NCBI RefSeq assembly: GCF_030651995.1
Contig: NZ_JAUSBN010000066.1
Coordinates: forward strand, 1-64,000
Reading direction: 5' to 3'
Length of the DNA: 64,000 bases
Source of the DNA: Reyranella sp.
GTDB taxonomy: Bacteria > Pseudomonadota > Alphaproteobacteria > Reyranellales > Reyranellaceae
Each line of letters starts with the position of its first letter. Positions within the stretch are counted from its first letter, which is position 1. The position numbers were made by a program, and so were the translations under genes. The notes beneath the pieces are model-generated. The model searched no databases and had not been told where the DNA came from. It saw only the letters and a program-made list of their open reading frames with translations. Below, one piece after another: positions 17,936 through 26,210 of the stretch.

Positions 17936-20770
17936 ATGTCACTCGTTCCCGAAATCGACTTCGGCACCCCGGCCAGCCGCGCGACGGAGCAGGTCGCCCT
18001 CACCATCGACGGCCAGACGGTCACGGTGCCGGCGGGCACGTCGATCATGCGCGCAGCGATGGATGCCGGCATTCAGGTTCCCAAGCTCTGCGCCACCGAC
18101 TCTGTCGAGGCCTTCGGCTCCTGCCGGCTCTGCCTCGTGGAGATTTCGGGCCGCGCCGGTACGCCGGCCTCGTGCACGACGCCGGTGGCGGCCGACATGG
18201 TCGTGTCGACCCAGACCGAGAAGCTGAAGAAGATCCGCAAGGGCGTGATGGAGCTCTACATCTCCGATCATCCGCTCGACTGCCTGACCTGCGCGGCCAA
18301 TGGCGACTGCGGACTGCAGGACATGGCGGGAGCGGTCGGCCTGCGCGAGGTCCGCTACGGCTACGAGGGCGAGAGCCATACGAAGCAGGAGAAGGACGAG
18401 AGCAACCCGTACTTCACCTTCGACCCCGCGAAGTGCATCGTCTGCTCGCGCTGCGTCCGCGCCTGCGAGGAAGTTCAGGGTACCTTCGCACTCACCATCC
18501 AGGGCCGCGGCTTCGATTCGAAGGTCTCGCCCGGCGCATCGTCCGACGATTTCCTGAGTTCCGAATGCGTGTCCTGCGGCGCCTGCGTGCAAGCCTGCCC
18601 GACGGCGACGCTCTCGGAGAAGAGCCTGATCGAGATCGGGCAGCCCGAGCACTCGGTGGTGACGACCTGCGGCTATTGCGGTGTCGGCTGCAGCTTCAAG
18701 GCCGAGATGCGCGGCGAGGAACTCGTGCGCATGGTGCCGTGGAAGGAGGGCAAGGCCAATCGCGGGCACTCCTGCGTCAAGGGGCGCTTCGCCTGGGGGT
18801 ACGCCCATCATCGGGAGCGGGTCCTGAAGCCGATGATTCGCGACAGCATCGACCAGCCGTGGCGCGAGGTGAGCTGGGACGAGGCGATCGGTCGGGTCGC
18901 GTCGGAGTTCCGGCGACTGCAGGAGAAGCATGGCCGTCTCGCCATCGGCGGCATCACCTCGTCGCGCTGCACCAACGAAGAAACCTACGTGATGCAGAAG
19001 CTGATCCGCGGCGGCTTCGGCAACAACAATGTCGACACCTGCGCGCGTGTCTGCCATTCGCCGACCGGCTTCGGCCTCAGCCAGGCTTTCGGCACCTCGG
19101 CGGGCACGCAGGACTTCGACTCGGTCGAGCAGAGCGACGTGATCCTGGTGATCGGCGCCAACCCGACCGATGCGCATCCCGTCTTCGCCTCGCGCCTGAA
19201 GAAGCGCCTGCGCCAGGGGGCAAGGCTGATCGTGATCGATCCGCGCCGCATCGACCTCGTGCGCATGCCGCACGTCGAGGCCGACTATCACCTGCCGCTG
19301 CGGCCCGGCACCAATGCCGCGGTGATGAATGCGCTCGCGTACACGATCGTCACCGAAGGCCTGGCCAACGAGCGGTTCGTGCGAGAGTTCTGCGATCGCG
19401 ACGCTTTCGAATACTGGGCGGCCTTCGTGTCGGAGCCGCAGAACAGCCCCGAGGCGGTCGGGCTGATGGCCGGTGTCGATCCCGAGACGATTCGCGGTGC
19501 CGCGCGGCTCTATGCCACCGGCGGCAACGCCGCGATCTACTATGGCCTCGGCGTCACCGAGCACAGCCAGGGCACCACGACGGTCATGGCAATCGCCAAT
19601 CTCGCCATGGTGACCGGCAATCTCGGACGGCCGGGCGTCGGCGTGAACCCGCTGCGCGGCCAGAACAACGTCCAGGGCGCCTGTGACATGGGCTCGTTCC
19701 CGCACGAGCTGACGGGCTATCGCCACATCTCCGATGATGCGACGCGCGAGATGTTCGAGAAGATGTGGGGCCGCTCGCTCGATGCCGAGCCGGGCCTGCG
19801 CATTCCCAACATGTTCGATGCGGCGATCGAGGGCACCTTCAAGGGGCTCTATGTCCAGGGCGAGGACATCCTCCAGTCCGATCCGAATACGGCCCACGTC
19901 GTGCAGGCGCTGTCGGCGATGGAGTGCGTCGTGGTGCAGGACCTGTTCCTGAACGAGACGGCGAACTACGCCCACGTGTTCCTGCCGGGCTCGTCCTTCC
20001 TCGAGAAGGACGGCACCTTCACCAACGCCGAACGTCGCATCAATCGCGTGCGCCGGGTGATGACGCCCAGGAGCGGCATGGCCGACTGGGAGATCACCCT
20101 GGCGATCGCCAGGGCCATGGGCTTCGAGATGCTGTACCGGCATCCGTCGGAGATCATGGACGAGATCGCGGCGCTGACGCCGACCTTCGCCGGCGTGTCC
20201 TACGATCTCCTGGACAGGGTCGGTTCGGTCCAGTGGCCCTGCAACGGAAAGGCGCCGCTCGGTACGCCGGTCATGCATGTCGGCGGCTTTGCCCGCGGCA
20301 AGGGGAACTTCCTGATCACCGAATACGTGCCGACCGACGAACGGACCGGCCCGCGCTTCCCGCTGCTGCTCACCACCGGCCGCATCCTCAGCCAGTACAA
20401 TGTCGGCGCCCAGACGCGACGGACCGGCAATGTCGTGTGGCACGACCAGGACCTGCTGGAGATCCATCCGCACGATGCCGAGCAGCGCGGCGTGCGCGAC
20501 GGCGACTGGGTCAAGCTCGACAGCCGCACCGGCAGTACCAGCCTGCGCGCCAGGATCACCGACCGGGTGGCGCCCGGCGTCGTCTACACGACGTTCCACC
20601 ATCCCGAGACGCAGGCCAACGTGGTCACGACGGAGTTCTCGGACTGGGCGACCAATTGCCCCGAGTACAAGGTCACCGCCGTGCAGGTGTCGCCGTCCAA
20701 TGGCCCCGGCGACTGGCAGAAGGAATATGCCGAGCAGGCACGGCACAGCCGGCGCGTCGCGGCGGAGTAG
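17936..20770 (+). CDS. fdsA: NAD-dependent formate dehydrogenase alpha subunit (Mo-bis-MGD catalytic)
   Basis: A 944-residue catalytic subunit that oxidises formate to CO2. From the N-terminus: a [2Fe-2S] ferredoxin domain (Cys52, 63, 66, 80), a His-Cys [4Fe-4S] site (His112, Cys116, 119, 125), two ferredoxin-type [4Fe-4S] clusters (Cys167-177 and 211-221), and a further [4Fe-4S] at Cys245, 248, 252 and 280. The molybdenum ligand is Cys373 followed by the conserved His374 (ARVCHSPTG). The enzyme therefore uses Cys, not selenocysteine. A GAGG Shine-Dalgarno precedes the ATG. The length and full cofactor set indicate an intact enzyme. In the Cupriavidus/Rhodobacter arrangement an fdhD-type sulfurtransferase gene follows; here the next gene is fdsD. 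Confidence 0.96.
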   Translation: MSLVPEIDFGTPASRATEQVALTIDGQTVTVPAGTSIMRAAMDAGIQVPKLCATDSVEAFGSCRLCLVEISGRAGTPASCTTPVAADMVVSTQTEKLKKIRKGVMELYISDHPLDCLTCAANGDCGLQDMAGAVGLREVRYGYEGESHTKQEKDESNPYFTFDPAKCIVCSRCVRACEEVQGTFALTIQGRGFDSKVSPGASSDDFLSSECVSCGACVQACPTATLSEKSLIEIGQPEHSVVTTCGYCGVGCSFKAEMRGEELVRMVPWKEGKANRGHSCVKGRFAWGYAHHRERVLKPMIRDSIDQPWREVSWDEAIGRVASEFRRLQEKHGRLAIGGITSSRCTNEETYVMQKLIRGGFGNNNVDTCARVCHSPTGFGLSQAFGTSAGTQDFDSVEQSDVILVIGANPTDAHPVFASRLKKRLRQGARLIVIDPRRIDLVRMPHVEADYHLPLRPGTNAAVMNALAYTIVTEGLANERFVREFCDRDAFEYWAAFVSEPQNSPEAVGLMAGVDPETIRGAARLYATGGNAAIYYGLGVTEHSQGTTTVMAIANLAMVTGNLGRPGVGVNPLRGQNNVQGACDMGSFPHELTGYRHISDDATREMFEKMWGRSLDAEPGLRIPNMFDAAIEGTFKGLYVQGEDILQSDPNTAHVVQALSAMECVVVQDLFLNETANYAHVFLPGSSFLEKDGTFTNAERRINRVRRVMTPRSGMADWEITLAIARAMGFEMLYRHPSEIMDEIAALTPTFAGVSYDLLDRVGSVQWPCNGKAPLGTPVMHVGGFARGKGNFLITEYVPTDERTGPRFPLLLTTGRILSQYNVGAQTRRTGNVVWHDQDLLEIHPHDAEQRGVRDGDWVKLDSRTGSTSLRARITDRVAPGVVYTTFHHPETQANVVTTEFSDWATNCPEYKVTAVQVSPSNGPGDWQKEYAEQARHSRRVAAE

Positions 20771-20775
20771 GCGGC

Positions 20776-20994
20776 ATGTCGTCGGAGAAGCTCGTGATGA
20801 TGGCGAACCAGATCGGCCGGTTCTTCGTGCCGCAGCGGGGCGTCGATCCCGCAGCCGCCATTGCCACGCACCTCCGGAAGTTCTGGGATCCCCGCATGCG
20901 CGCCGCCATCGTCGCGCATCTGGAGAAGGGCGGGGAGGGGCTGGACGAGCCCGTCCGCCAGGCCGTCCTCCGCCTCAAGGAAGACCGGGCGTAG
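20776..20994 (+). CDS. fdsD: formate dehydrogenase delta subunit
   Basis: A 72-residue protein with the family features LVMMANQIGRFFVPQ at the N-terminus, HLRKFWDPRMRAAIVAHL in the middle and LSEPVR-like DEPVRQAVLRL at the end. FdsD is a small subunit that stabilises the FdsGBAD complex. It starts 5 bases after the fdsA stop, so it belongs to the operon. No terminator is obvious after it. Confidence 0.92.
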   Translation: MSSEKLVMMANQIGRFFVPQRGVDPAAAIATHLRKFWDPRMRAAIVAHLEKGGEGLDEPVRQAVLRLKEDRA

Positions 20995-21012
20995 TTTCTC
21001 GGAGAATTGGCG

Positions 21013-21477
21013 CATCACGAACGGCTTGGGGGGGCCCGCATGTCGGGACGGACGTCGACCAAGATCGTCGGCTCGACTTCCTCCGCAAATTGACCGGACT
21101 TTCGCGTGGCGGGATCGAATAAGTCGCCCTAGTATCAACCAGTGCGGGATAAGCTGTCGCGGCGTCGACGAAGGCTTTCCGTTTTGCCGTCTACACAATG
21201 AGCGACCTGATCAATGACACGTTTGACTTTTCTGATCCCGCTATCCGTCCTCCTGACCAGCGAGGCGTTGGCGCAAAGCGACGACGCGGCCTATTGCCGG
21301 AAGCTGAGTGACTACGCGACGCGATACACGGGCGACACCAGCTTCAATGGTGGAGCGCGTCCCGACTTCGACATCCTGGACGGAGTCGACAAGTGCAACA
21401 AGGGTAACACCGCAGCCGGCATCGCCGTCCTCGAGAAGAAGATCCGCAGCAAGGGCTTCACACCACCCCCTCGCTGA
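21013..21477 (+). repeat. tandem duplication, copy A (upstream region plus small secreted protein gene)
   Basis: This segment is homologous to 21571-21958. Both copies begin with CATCACGAACGG-TTGG, share GGATCGAAT a little further on, then GGCGGCGTCGAC-like and TGATC-ATGACACG sequence just before the ATG, and continue through the whole gene. Copy A carries about 77 extra bases between the TTGG and GGATCGAAT blocks. Confidence 0.8.
21214..21477 (+). CDS. small secreted protein, tandem paralogue A
   Basis: An 87-residue protein with a Sec signal peptide (hydrophobic residues 4-14, cleavage after ALA at about 20). The mature part is about 67 residues with two Cys (28 and 61) that could form one disulfide, and the conserved block DKCNKGNTAAGIA-LEKKIRSKGFTPP. 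About 69 of 87 residues are identical to the second copy 481 bases downstream. I do not recognise a named family; it looks like the short periplasmic hypothetical proteins common in Bradyrhizobium and relatives. No catalytic motif is visible. Confidence 0.8.
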   Translation: MTRLTFLIPLSVLLTSEALAQSDDAAYCRKLSDYATRYTGDTSFNGGARPDFDILDGVDKCNKGNTAAGIAVLEKKIRSKGFTPPPR

Positions 21478-21570
21478 ATGCAGCCGGGCGCGAATGTGCC
21501 GATTTCCGTGGGTCGCCAGCATCGATCGACATCGCATAAGCGGCCGGGCGTGGTTCCTCGCGGCTCGACG

Positions 21571-21958
21571 CATCACGAACGGATTGGCAGGATCGAATCA
21601 GCCCGCGTATGGTGCGCGTGAGCATACAAAGCATGTGGCGGCGTCGACCGATGCTCTCGGTTCGGCCGCCCATATCCGGTGAGCATCCTGATCCATGACA
21701 CGGCTGACTTTTCTGGTTCTACTATCCGCCCTGCTGGCTGGAGAGGCGATGGCCCAAAGCGACGACGCGGCCTATTGCAAGAAACTCGGCGACTACGCGA
21801 CCCGATACCTGGGTGATCCCGGCGGCAACGGCGGCACGCGTCCCGACTTCGACATCATGGAAGGCATCGACAAGTGCAACAAGGGTAACACCGCCGCCGG
21901 CATCGCCATCCTGGAGAAGAAGATCCGCAGCAAGGGGTTTACTCCGCCCGCGCGGTAG
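21571..21958 (+). repeat. tandem duplication, copy B
   Basis: The second copy of the unit starting at 21013. The upstream 120 or so bases and the full gene are similar. It lacks the 77-base segment present in copy A. The two genes are offset by 481 bases. Confidence 0.8.
21695..21958 (+). CDS. small secreted protein, tandem paralogue B
   Basis: An 87-residue paralogue of the gene at 21214 with the same signal peptide layout and both Cys (28, 61) kept. Most of the 18 differences are conservative (Ile/Val, Leu/Met, Arg/Lys, Asp/Glu), which suggests that both copies are under purifying selection rather than decaying. The function is unknown. There is no gene between the copies. Confidence 0.8.
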   Translation: MTRLTFLVLLSALLAGEAMAQSDDAAYCKKLGDYATRYLGDPGGNGGTRPDFDIMEGIDKCNKGNTAAGIAILEKKIRSKGFTPPAR

Positions 21959-22128
21959 AGCGGCATGGCAAGGGCCGGGAAGAGTCCGTCCACATCAAAA
22001 AACGGCACTTTCAAGGCAACTCCAGATTGAGAAACGGGGCCATGGACAGGCGATGGTCAGACGGGGTGAAATATTGATATCGTAACGACGGTGCTGCTTG
22101 CGCGCCGGAAATTAGGGACACTCATGCT

Positions 22129-22329
22129 ATGGCTTCAGGTACCGTCAAGTGGTTCAACGCCACCAAAGGCTACGGATTCATCCAGCCCGATTCGGGCGGC
22201 AAGGATGTCTTCGTCCACATCAGCGCGGTCGAGCGGGCCGGACTGAACGGCCTGAATGAAGGCCAGAAGGTCAGCTACGACGTACAGGTCGAGCGGGGCA
22301 AGGAAGCCGCGGTCAACCTCAAGGCCTGA
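22129..22329 (+). CDS. cspA: cold shock protein (CspA family)
   Basis: A 66-residue single-stranded nucleic-acid binding protein with the RNP1 motif KGYGFIQ (residues 13-19) and RNP2 DVFVHIS (26-32). The beginning [16 protein letters not shown] is typical of alphaproteobacterial Csps. The leader upstream (about 21959-22128) is free of genes, as expected for a regulated 5' UTR. A rho-independent terminator lies about 110 bases downstream of the stop. Confidence 0.97.
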   Translation: MASGTVKWFNATKGYGFIQPDSGGKDVFVHISAVERAGLNGLNEGQKVSYDVQVERGKEAAVNLKA

Positions 22330-22663
22330 GGCGGAGGCATCCGTACTCGTCGCTTTGTGCAGGTGAGCGTACGCAGTCCGGGAAACGAACGACACGATCG
22401 CACGCTCGTCCACCAACGGGCAGGGTGCTAGCTTCAAGGGCTTCGGGATGCCGCCCACGCGGGTTCCGGAGCCCTTTTACTGTCGGCTTGCTATCGGCGG
22501 GGCGACGCCCCGCATGCTTTTTGCTTTGAATGACCCAGGCTGGCGTGGCGCCGGCAGCATTAATCGTTTGACTCCAATTGCCGCCACAAAAAGTATTGTC
22601 TCCCCTGTGTAGGGTCGGAAGCGCCCGTCACAGGGGCGTGATTGCTGCAGGCAGGATTTGAGT
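22330..22663. other. intergenic region after cspA
   Basis: There is no convincing gene in these 334 bases. It contains two hairpins. One is at 22438-22474 followed by TTTT. The second is a GC-rich palindrome at 22497-22513 (arms GCGGGG and CCCCGC) followed by ATGCTTTTT. The remainder leads to the next gene's ribosome binding site (GCAGGA). Confidence 0.6.
22438..22478 (+). terminator. rho-independent terminator of cspA
   Basis: The stem GGGCTTCGG (22438-22446) pairs with CCGGAGCCC (22466-22474), nine pairs including one G-U. It has an inner CCC/GGG pairing and is directly followed by four T. The position 109 bases past the cspA stop fits transcription termination of that gene. Confidence 0.75.
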
Positions 22664-23953
22664 ATGTGGAGCTTCTCGGCCCTTCTCGGTTTCGCGCTGG
22701 CGTTTATTGCAACTGCCTTGAACGCAGGGGAGCTGCATGCTTCGACCATCGTCTCCCTGCCGTCCTCCGGACCTCAAGGTTATTTCCTGCGAACCGATGC
22801 TCCGGAAAGTCCGAGGCTGCGGCTGACAGGCATGATCGAGGCCGGTGACGCCGAGAAGCTGCGGGAGCAGTTGATCAAACTCCAGGCCTCCTCGCCGGCG
22901 AAACCCGGGATGCCGCTCGCCACGATCGAACTGAGCAGCCTGGGCGGCGACCTGTCCGAGGGCATCCGGATCGGCGAGTTGCTGCGGAGCTTCAAGGTCG
23001 TCGCTGTGGTGCGCAAGCAGGACGTCTGCCTGTCGGCCTGCGCACTGGCCCTTCTCGGTGGCAACGCGGTTCGCACCGCGGCGGCGTATCCGTCGGATTG
23101 CAACATCGAGATCGGCAGCAAGGTCGCCTTCCACAATTTCTTCCTCGATCGCAGCGCGCTGCGCAGCGGGACCCCTGACGACCCCGTGGCGAGCCGCCTC
23201 CAGGGTTTCGCGGATGCGCGCGGGGGTGCGGCGATGCTGATCCGATACGCCGCCGACATGGGGCTTCCGCCAAACTTCGTGGCGAACCTGATGGCGAGGC
23301 CGGTCGAGGAATTCCAGTACGTCGAGACCATCGGCGAACTCCTGGCGCTCAACCTCTGCCTGGTCGGTCTGGAACGTCCGGCGCTGCCGATGTCCCACCA
23401 GGCCGTCAATGTCTGCAACAATTCGCTGGCCGCGCCGGCGCCCCTGTCCGCCTTCATCGTCGGGCCGATCGCCGCGCCACAGGCTCGCCAGTACATGCTG
23501 GAGCGCGTGCAAGCCGGGATGAACGCCGCCAGGGCAAAGGGCAAGCTCGCGGACCAGTTCGCCACCTGGTCGGTGATGCGCGTCAAGGATGAAGTCGACA
23601 AGCTTTATGACGATCTTCGCGCGGCGGGTGTTGCCTTGCCCGAGCTGGTGGGCCCGACCTTCGAGGTCTCCCTCAACCAGTCGGGCCGCGTCCGACCAGC
23701 CTGCTATGTGAGCTTGTCGGCGACCGATCCGGACAGGTACGAGGTCGTCCTCCAGGGCGAGCGGGGGCTCACGGAGGCGATCCGGAAGCCCCTCGCCAAT
23801 GCAAGGCGCATGTTCCTGTTCGATCGCCTTACGGTGGTGAACCAGCGCCCATCGTCGGGCCTGCGCGATATCGTGCTTCCCGATCTCGAAGGGCGGCAGG
23901 CGGCGCCGCTCAGCTCCGGCGTGGTGCCCGGGCGCGTCGGAGCAAGCAAGTAG
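22664..23953 (+). CDS. periplasmic ClpP/crotonase-fold protein (COG3904-like)
   Basis: A 429-residue secreted protein. The signal peptide covers roughly residues 1-22, ending ALNAG. Residues 50-170 look like the ClpP-type fold seen in predicted periplasmic proteins of COG3904: a strand then SSLGGDLSEGIRIGELLR (91-108), then DVCLSACALALLGG with a candidate nucleophile Ser124, and AFHNFF with His157. Paired Cys residues (122, 126, 146) could form disulfides. The C-terminal 250 residues are unassigned. The ATG at 22664 is preferred over TTG 22658 because GCAGGA lies 9 bases upstream. No operon partner. Peptidase activity is inference from the fold. Confidence 0.75.
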   Translation: MWSFSALLGFALAFIATALNAGELHASTIVSLPSSGPQGYFLRTDAPESPRLRLTGMIEAGDAEKLREQLIKLQASSPAKPGMPLATIELSSLGGDLSEGIRIGELLRSFKVVAVVRKQDVCLSACALALLGGNAVRTAAAYPSDCNIEIGSKVAFHNFFLDRSALRSGTPDDPVASRLQGFADARGGAAMLIRYAADMGLPPNFVANLMARPVEEFQYVETIGELLALNLCLVGLERPALPMSHQAVNVCNNSLAAPAPLSAFIVGPIAAPQARQYMLERVQAGMNAARAKGKLADQFATWSVMRVKDEVDKLYDDLRAAGVALPELVGPTFEVSLNQSGRVRPACYVSLSATDPDRYEVVLQGERGLTEAIRKPLANARRMFLFDRLTVVNQRPSSGLRDIVLPDLEGRQAAPLSSGVVPGRVGASK

Positions 23954-23968
23954 AGTGGCCGGCCGGGA

Positions 23969-24943
23969 TCAGCGCCCGCCGACCACCCAGCCCGTCTCCT
24001 TCGCGAAAGCCTCGAAGAACTCCGTCTCGTACGCCCGCTCGGGCGTCTCGCGCACGAGCTTGTCGATGCGCTCGGCATCGTGCCCCACCAGGATGCGCCA
24101 GCGTTCGTTGCGCACGCCATCGAGAATGATCGTCGCCGCCTCGGCTGCCGTGGTCGGCGCTTCCTCGAGGAAGCGCCGCGCGCGCTCCGCGATCATCCGC
24201 CGGACGTCGTCGTCCGAAAGCCTGGTGGCGTCGATGCCCATCGAGGCGATGCGGGCCCGCGCCAGCCCGACCTCGTGCGCCGTGATCTCGTCGGTCTGGT
24301 TGCCGCTCTGCAGCTTGCGCGAGTTGGCGATGATCGACGTGCCGATATGGCCGGGCATCACCACCGAGCACTTGATGTGCGGGGCATTGAGGCGCAGGTC
24401 GGTGATCAGCGCCTCGGTGAAGCCCTTCACGGCGAACTTGGCGGCGGCATAGGCGGTCTGCGGAATGTTCGGGGCGATGTAGGCCCAGAAGCCGTTCACG
24501 CTCGACGTGTTGACGATATGGCCCGCGTCGGCGCGCAGCAGCAGCGGCATGAACGTCCGCGTGCACAGATAGACGCCACCCCAGCAGATGTTGAACGTGC
24601 GCTCCCATTCGTCGCGCGAATTGACCAGGAAGCTGCCGCCGCCGCCGATGCCGGCATTGTTGAACAGGAGATGGATGCGATCGGTTTCGTGCTGCTCGGC
24701 CAACTCGTCCCGGAAGCGCTGAACCTGCGGCTCGTCGGCCACGTCGGCGACATGCGTGGTGATGCGCTGGCCCTGGCTGAGGCCGGCCGCCTCGCAAAGC
24801 CGCTTGGTTTCCGTCATCGCGCCGGCGGACACGTCGCCCAGCGCGATGCTGCAGCCCTCGGCCGCGAGCTGCCGCGCCAACTCGCGACCCATGCCCGTGC
24901 CGCCGCCGGTGATGACGGCAATCCTGCCCGCGAAATCCTTCAT
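23969..24943 (-). CDS. SDR family oxidoreductase
   Basis: A 324-residue short-chain dehydrogenase with an NAD(P)-binding TGGGTGMGRELAR (residues 12-24), NNAG at 95-98, Ser148, and Tyr165/Lys169 in YAAAK. It is longer than classical SDRs by about 70 residues at the C-terminus, where it contains RARRFLEEAPTTAAEAATIILDGVRNERWRILVG. This tail is typical of SDRs annotated near cyclohexanol or hydroxy-fatty-acid metabolism. The start is supported by AGAGGAAAC before the ATG. It is followed at a 15-base convergent gap by the ClpP-like gene and preceded on the same strand by a small membrane protein gene (22-base gap). Confidence 0.92.
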   Translation of the reverse strand: MKDFAGRIAVITGGGTGMGRELARQLAAEGCSIALGDVSAGAMTETKRLCEAAGLSQGQRITTHVADVADEPQVQRFRDELAEQHETDRIHLLFNNAGIGGGGSFLVNSRDEWERTFNICWGGVYLCTRTFMPLLLRADAGHIVNTSSVNGFWAYIAPNIPQTAYAAAKFAVKGFTEALITDLRLNAPHIKCSVVMPGHIGTSIIANSRKLQSGNQTDEITAHEVGLARARIASMGIDATRLSDDDVRRMIAERARRFLEEAPTTAAEAATIILDGVRNERWRILVGHDAERIDKLVRETPERAYETEFFEAFAKETGWVVGGR

Positions 24944-24965
24944 GATCGTTTCCTCTGTTTTTCTT

Positions 24966-25451
24966 CTAGGCCGAACGAAAGCGCCTGAGGGCCAGGAAGC
25001 CCAGCAGGATGAAGCCAAGCAACACGATGCCCTGCACCACCGCGAACGGCGGCTCGGAGCCGGTCGGTGCAAACCTGTTCAGGATGCCGATCTTCTGGAA
25101 CGACTGCACGACCAGGACGAACACATTGAGATAGAAGGCGAACAGGGCGCTCGCGACGTAGATCCAGCGCCATGCACCCGCGAGGCGGCCGACATGGAGC
25201 GCGGCCAGCGCAAGTGCGAGCGCGACAGCCGAGACGATCCCGACGCCGATCGCCGGTGTGAAGACGGTGATGGGAAACAGGAAGCCGGTCACCGTCGTCA
25301 GCACCGTGAAGAGCAGGAACACCGAGTTCCACGTAGCCAGAGGGCGGCCCTCCAGCATGCGAGCGCACGCGATGGCGCCGGCGGCGATGGTGATCAGGCT
25401 GATGACCACGTGCACGACCGTGAAGGTCGTGATGGACATTCCGAGAATCAC
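24966..25451 (-). CDS. conserved integral membrane protein
   Basis: A 161-residue protein with four to five hydrophobic helices (about residues 5-30, 42-62, 66-86, 92-118, 138-156) and a short basic tail ALRRFRSA. It looks like the small DUF2306-like or hypothetical membrane proteins found next to oxidoreductases; I do not recognise a specific family. The GTG start at 25451 has AGGAG 7 bases upstream; an ATG at codon 5 is the alternative. It probably forms an operon with the downstream SDR gene. Confidence 0.8.
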   Translation of the reverse strand: MILGMSITTFTVVHVVISLITIAAGAIACARMLEGRPLATWNSVFLLFTVLTTVTGFLFPITVFTPAIGVGIVSAVALALALAALHVGRLAGAWRWIYVASALFAFYLNVFVLVVQSFQKIGILNRFAPTGSEPPFAVVQGIVLLGFILLGFLALRRFRSA

Positions 25452-25601
25452 ATTCCGTCTCCTGGGCGTCGCGGCAGCATGCGCAGATACATGATTCTCC
25501 GTTGAAGAAACCGGTCAGCAGTCTAGCGCAACCACGCAGGGGCGACAGGCCGGTTCCTGCCATATTCGGCCCTTAGGCACGCGGGCTTTCAGGAGAAGCC
25601 C

Positions 25602-26200
25602 ATGTCCGTCTCGATCGCCCGCCGCGCGTTACTGGCCGCGCCGCTGCTTTCCCTGCCGACCTTTGCCGACGATGCGGTGTCGTCGCTTCGCGATCTGCGC
25701 GGCGGCCGTGACCCTGAGCGACAACACCGCCGGTAACCTGATGCTCGCGAGCTTCGGCGGGCCTGCGGGCTTGACGGCCTTCGCGCGTGGACTGGGCGAT
25801 ACGGTGACCCGCCTCGACCGCATCGAGACCGAGCTGAACGAGGGCACGCCGGGCGATCCGCGCGACACCACCTCACCGCTGGCCATGCTCGGCACGATGC
25901 AGAAGCTTGTTGCCGGCGACGTCCTGTCAGCCGCGTCGCGCGAACGCCTGATCGGCTGGTTGGTGGCGAACAAGACAGGTGACAAACGGCTGAGGGCCGG
26001 CCTGCCGGCGTCCTGGCGGATCGGCGACAAGACGGGCACGGGTGGCAACGGCAGCGCCAACGACATTGCCGTCGCCTTGGCCCCCAGGCCGCGCGCCGGT
26101 CTTCGTCACCGCCTACTACACGGGGTCCACGATCTCCGACGAGGCCCGCAGTGCGGTGATCGCCGAGGCCGGACGGATTGCGGCGGCGGGGCTCGCCTGA
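25602..26200 (+). pseudogene. class A beta-lactamase remnant
   Basis: The ATG at 25602 opens a Tat-like signal peptide ([19 protein letters not shown]), but the reading frame then stops at 25737. In a second frame, from about 25690, class A beta-lactamase sequence resumes in its middle: the SDN loop ([11 protein letters not shown]), the omega-loop Glu ([18 protein letters not shown]) and KTG (GDKTGTGG). Near 26085 a second frameshift occurs, and the true C-terminus ([19 protein letters not shown]) continues in another frame to TGA at 26200. About 90-100 codons, including the nucleophile SxxK motif, are missing. The enzyme cannot be functional. It sits upstream of an antibiotic-efflux-type MFS gene. 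Confidence 0.9.
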
Positions 26201-26210
26201 TCAGGCAAGA

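Noticed and set aside
17939-20746. Frame of over 900 codons opposite fdsA
   Set aside because: Mirror reading of fdsA caused by GC-rich third positions; no family similarity and no start signals. fdsA has a complete cofactor motif set.
17936-20770. Selenocysteine in the formate dehydrogenase
   Set aside because: The molybdenum ligand codon of fdsA is a Cys codon (Cys373 followed by His374), as in other NAD-dependent Fds enzymes, so it gives no evidence for selenium use.
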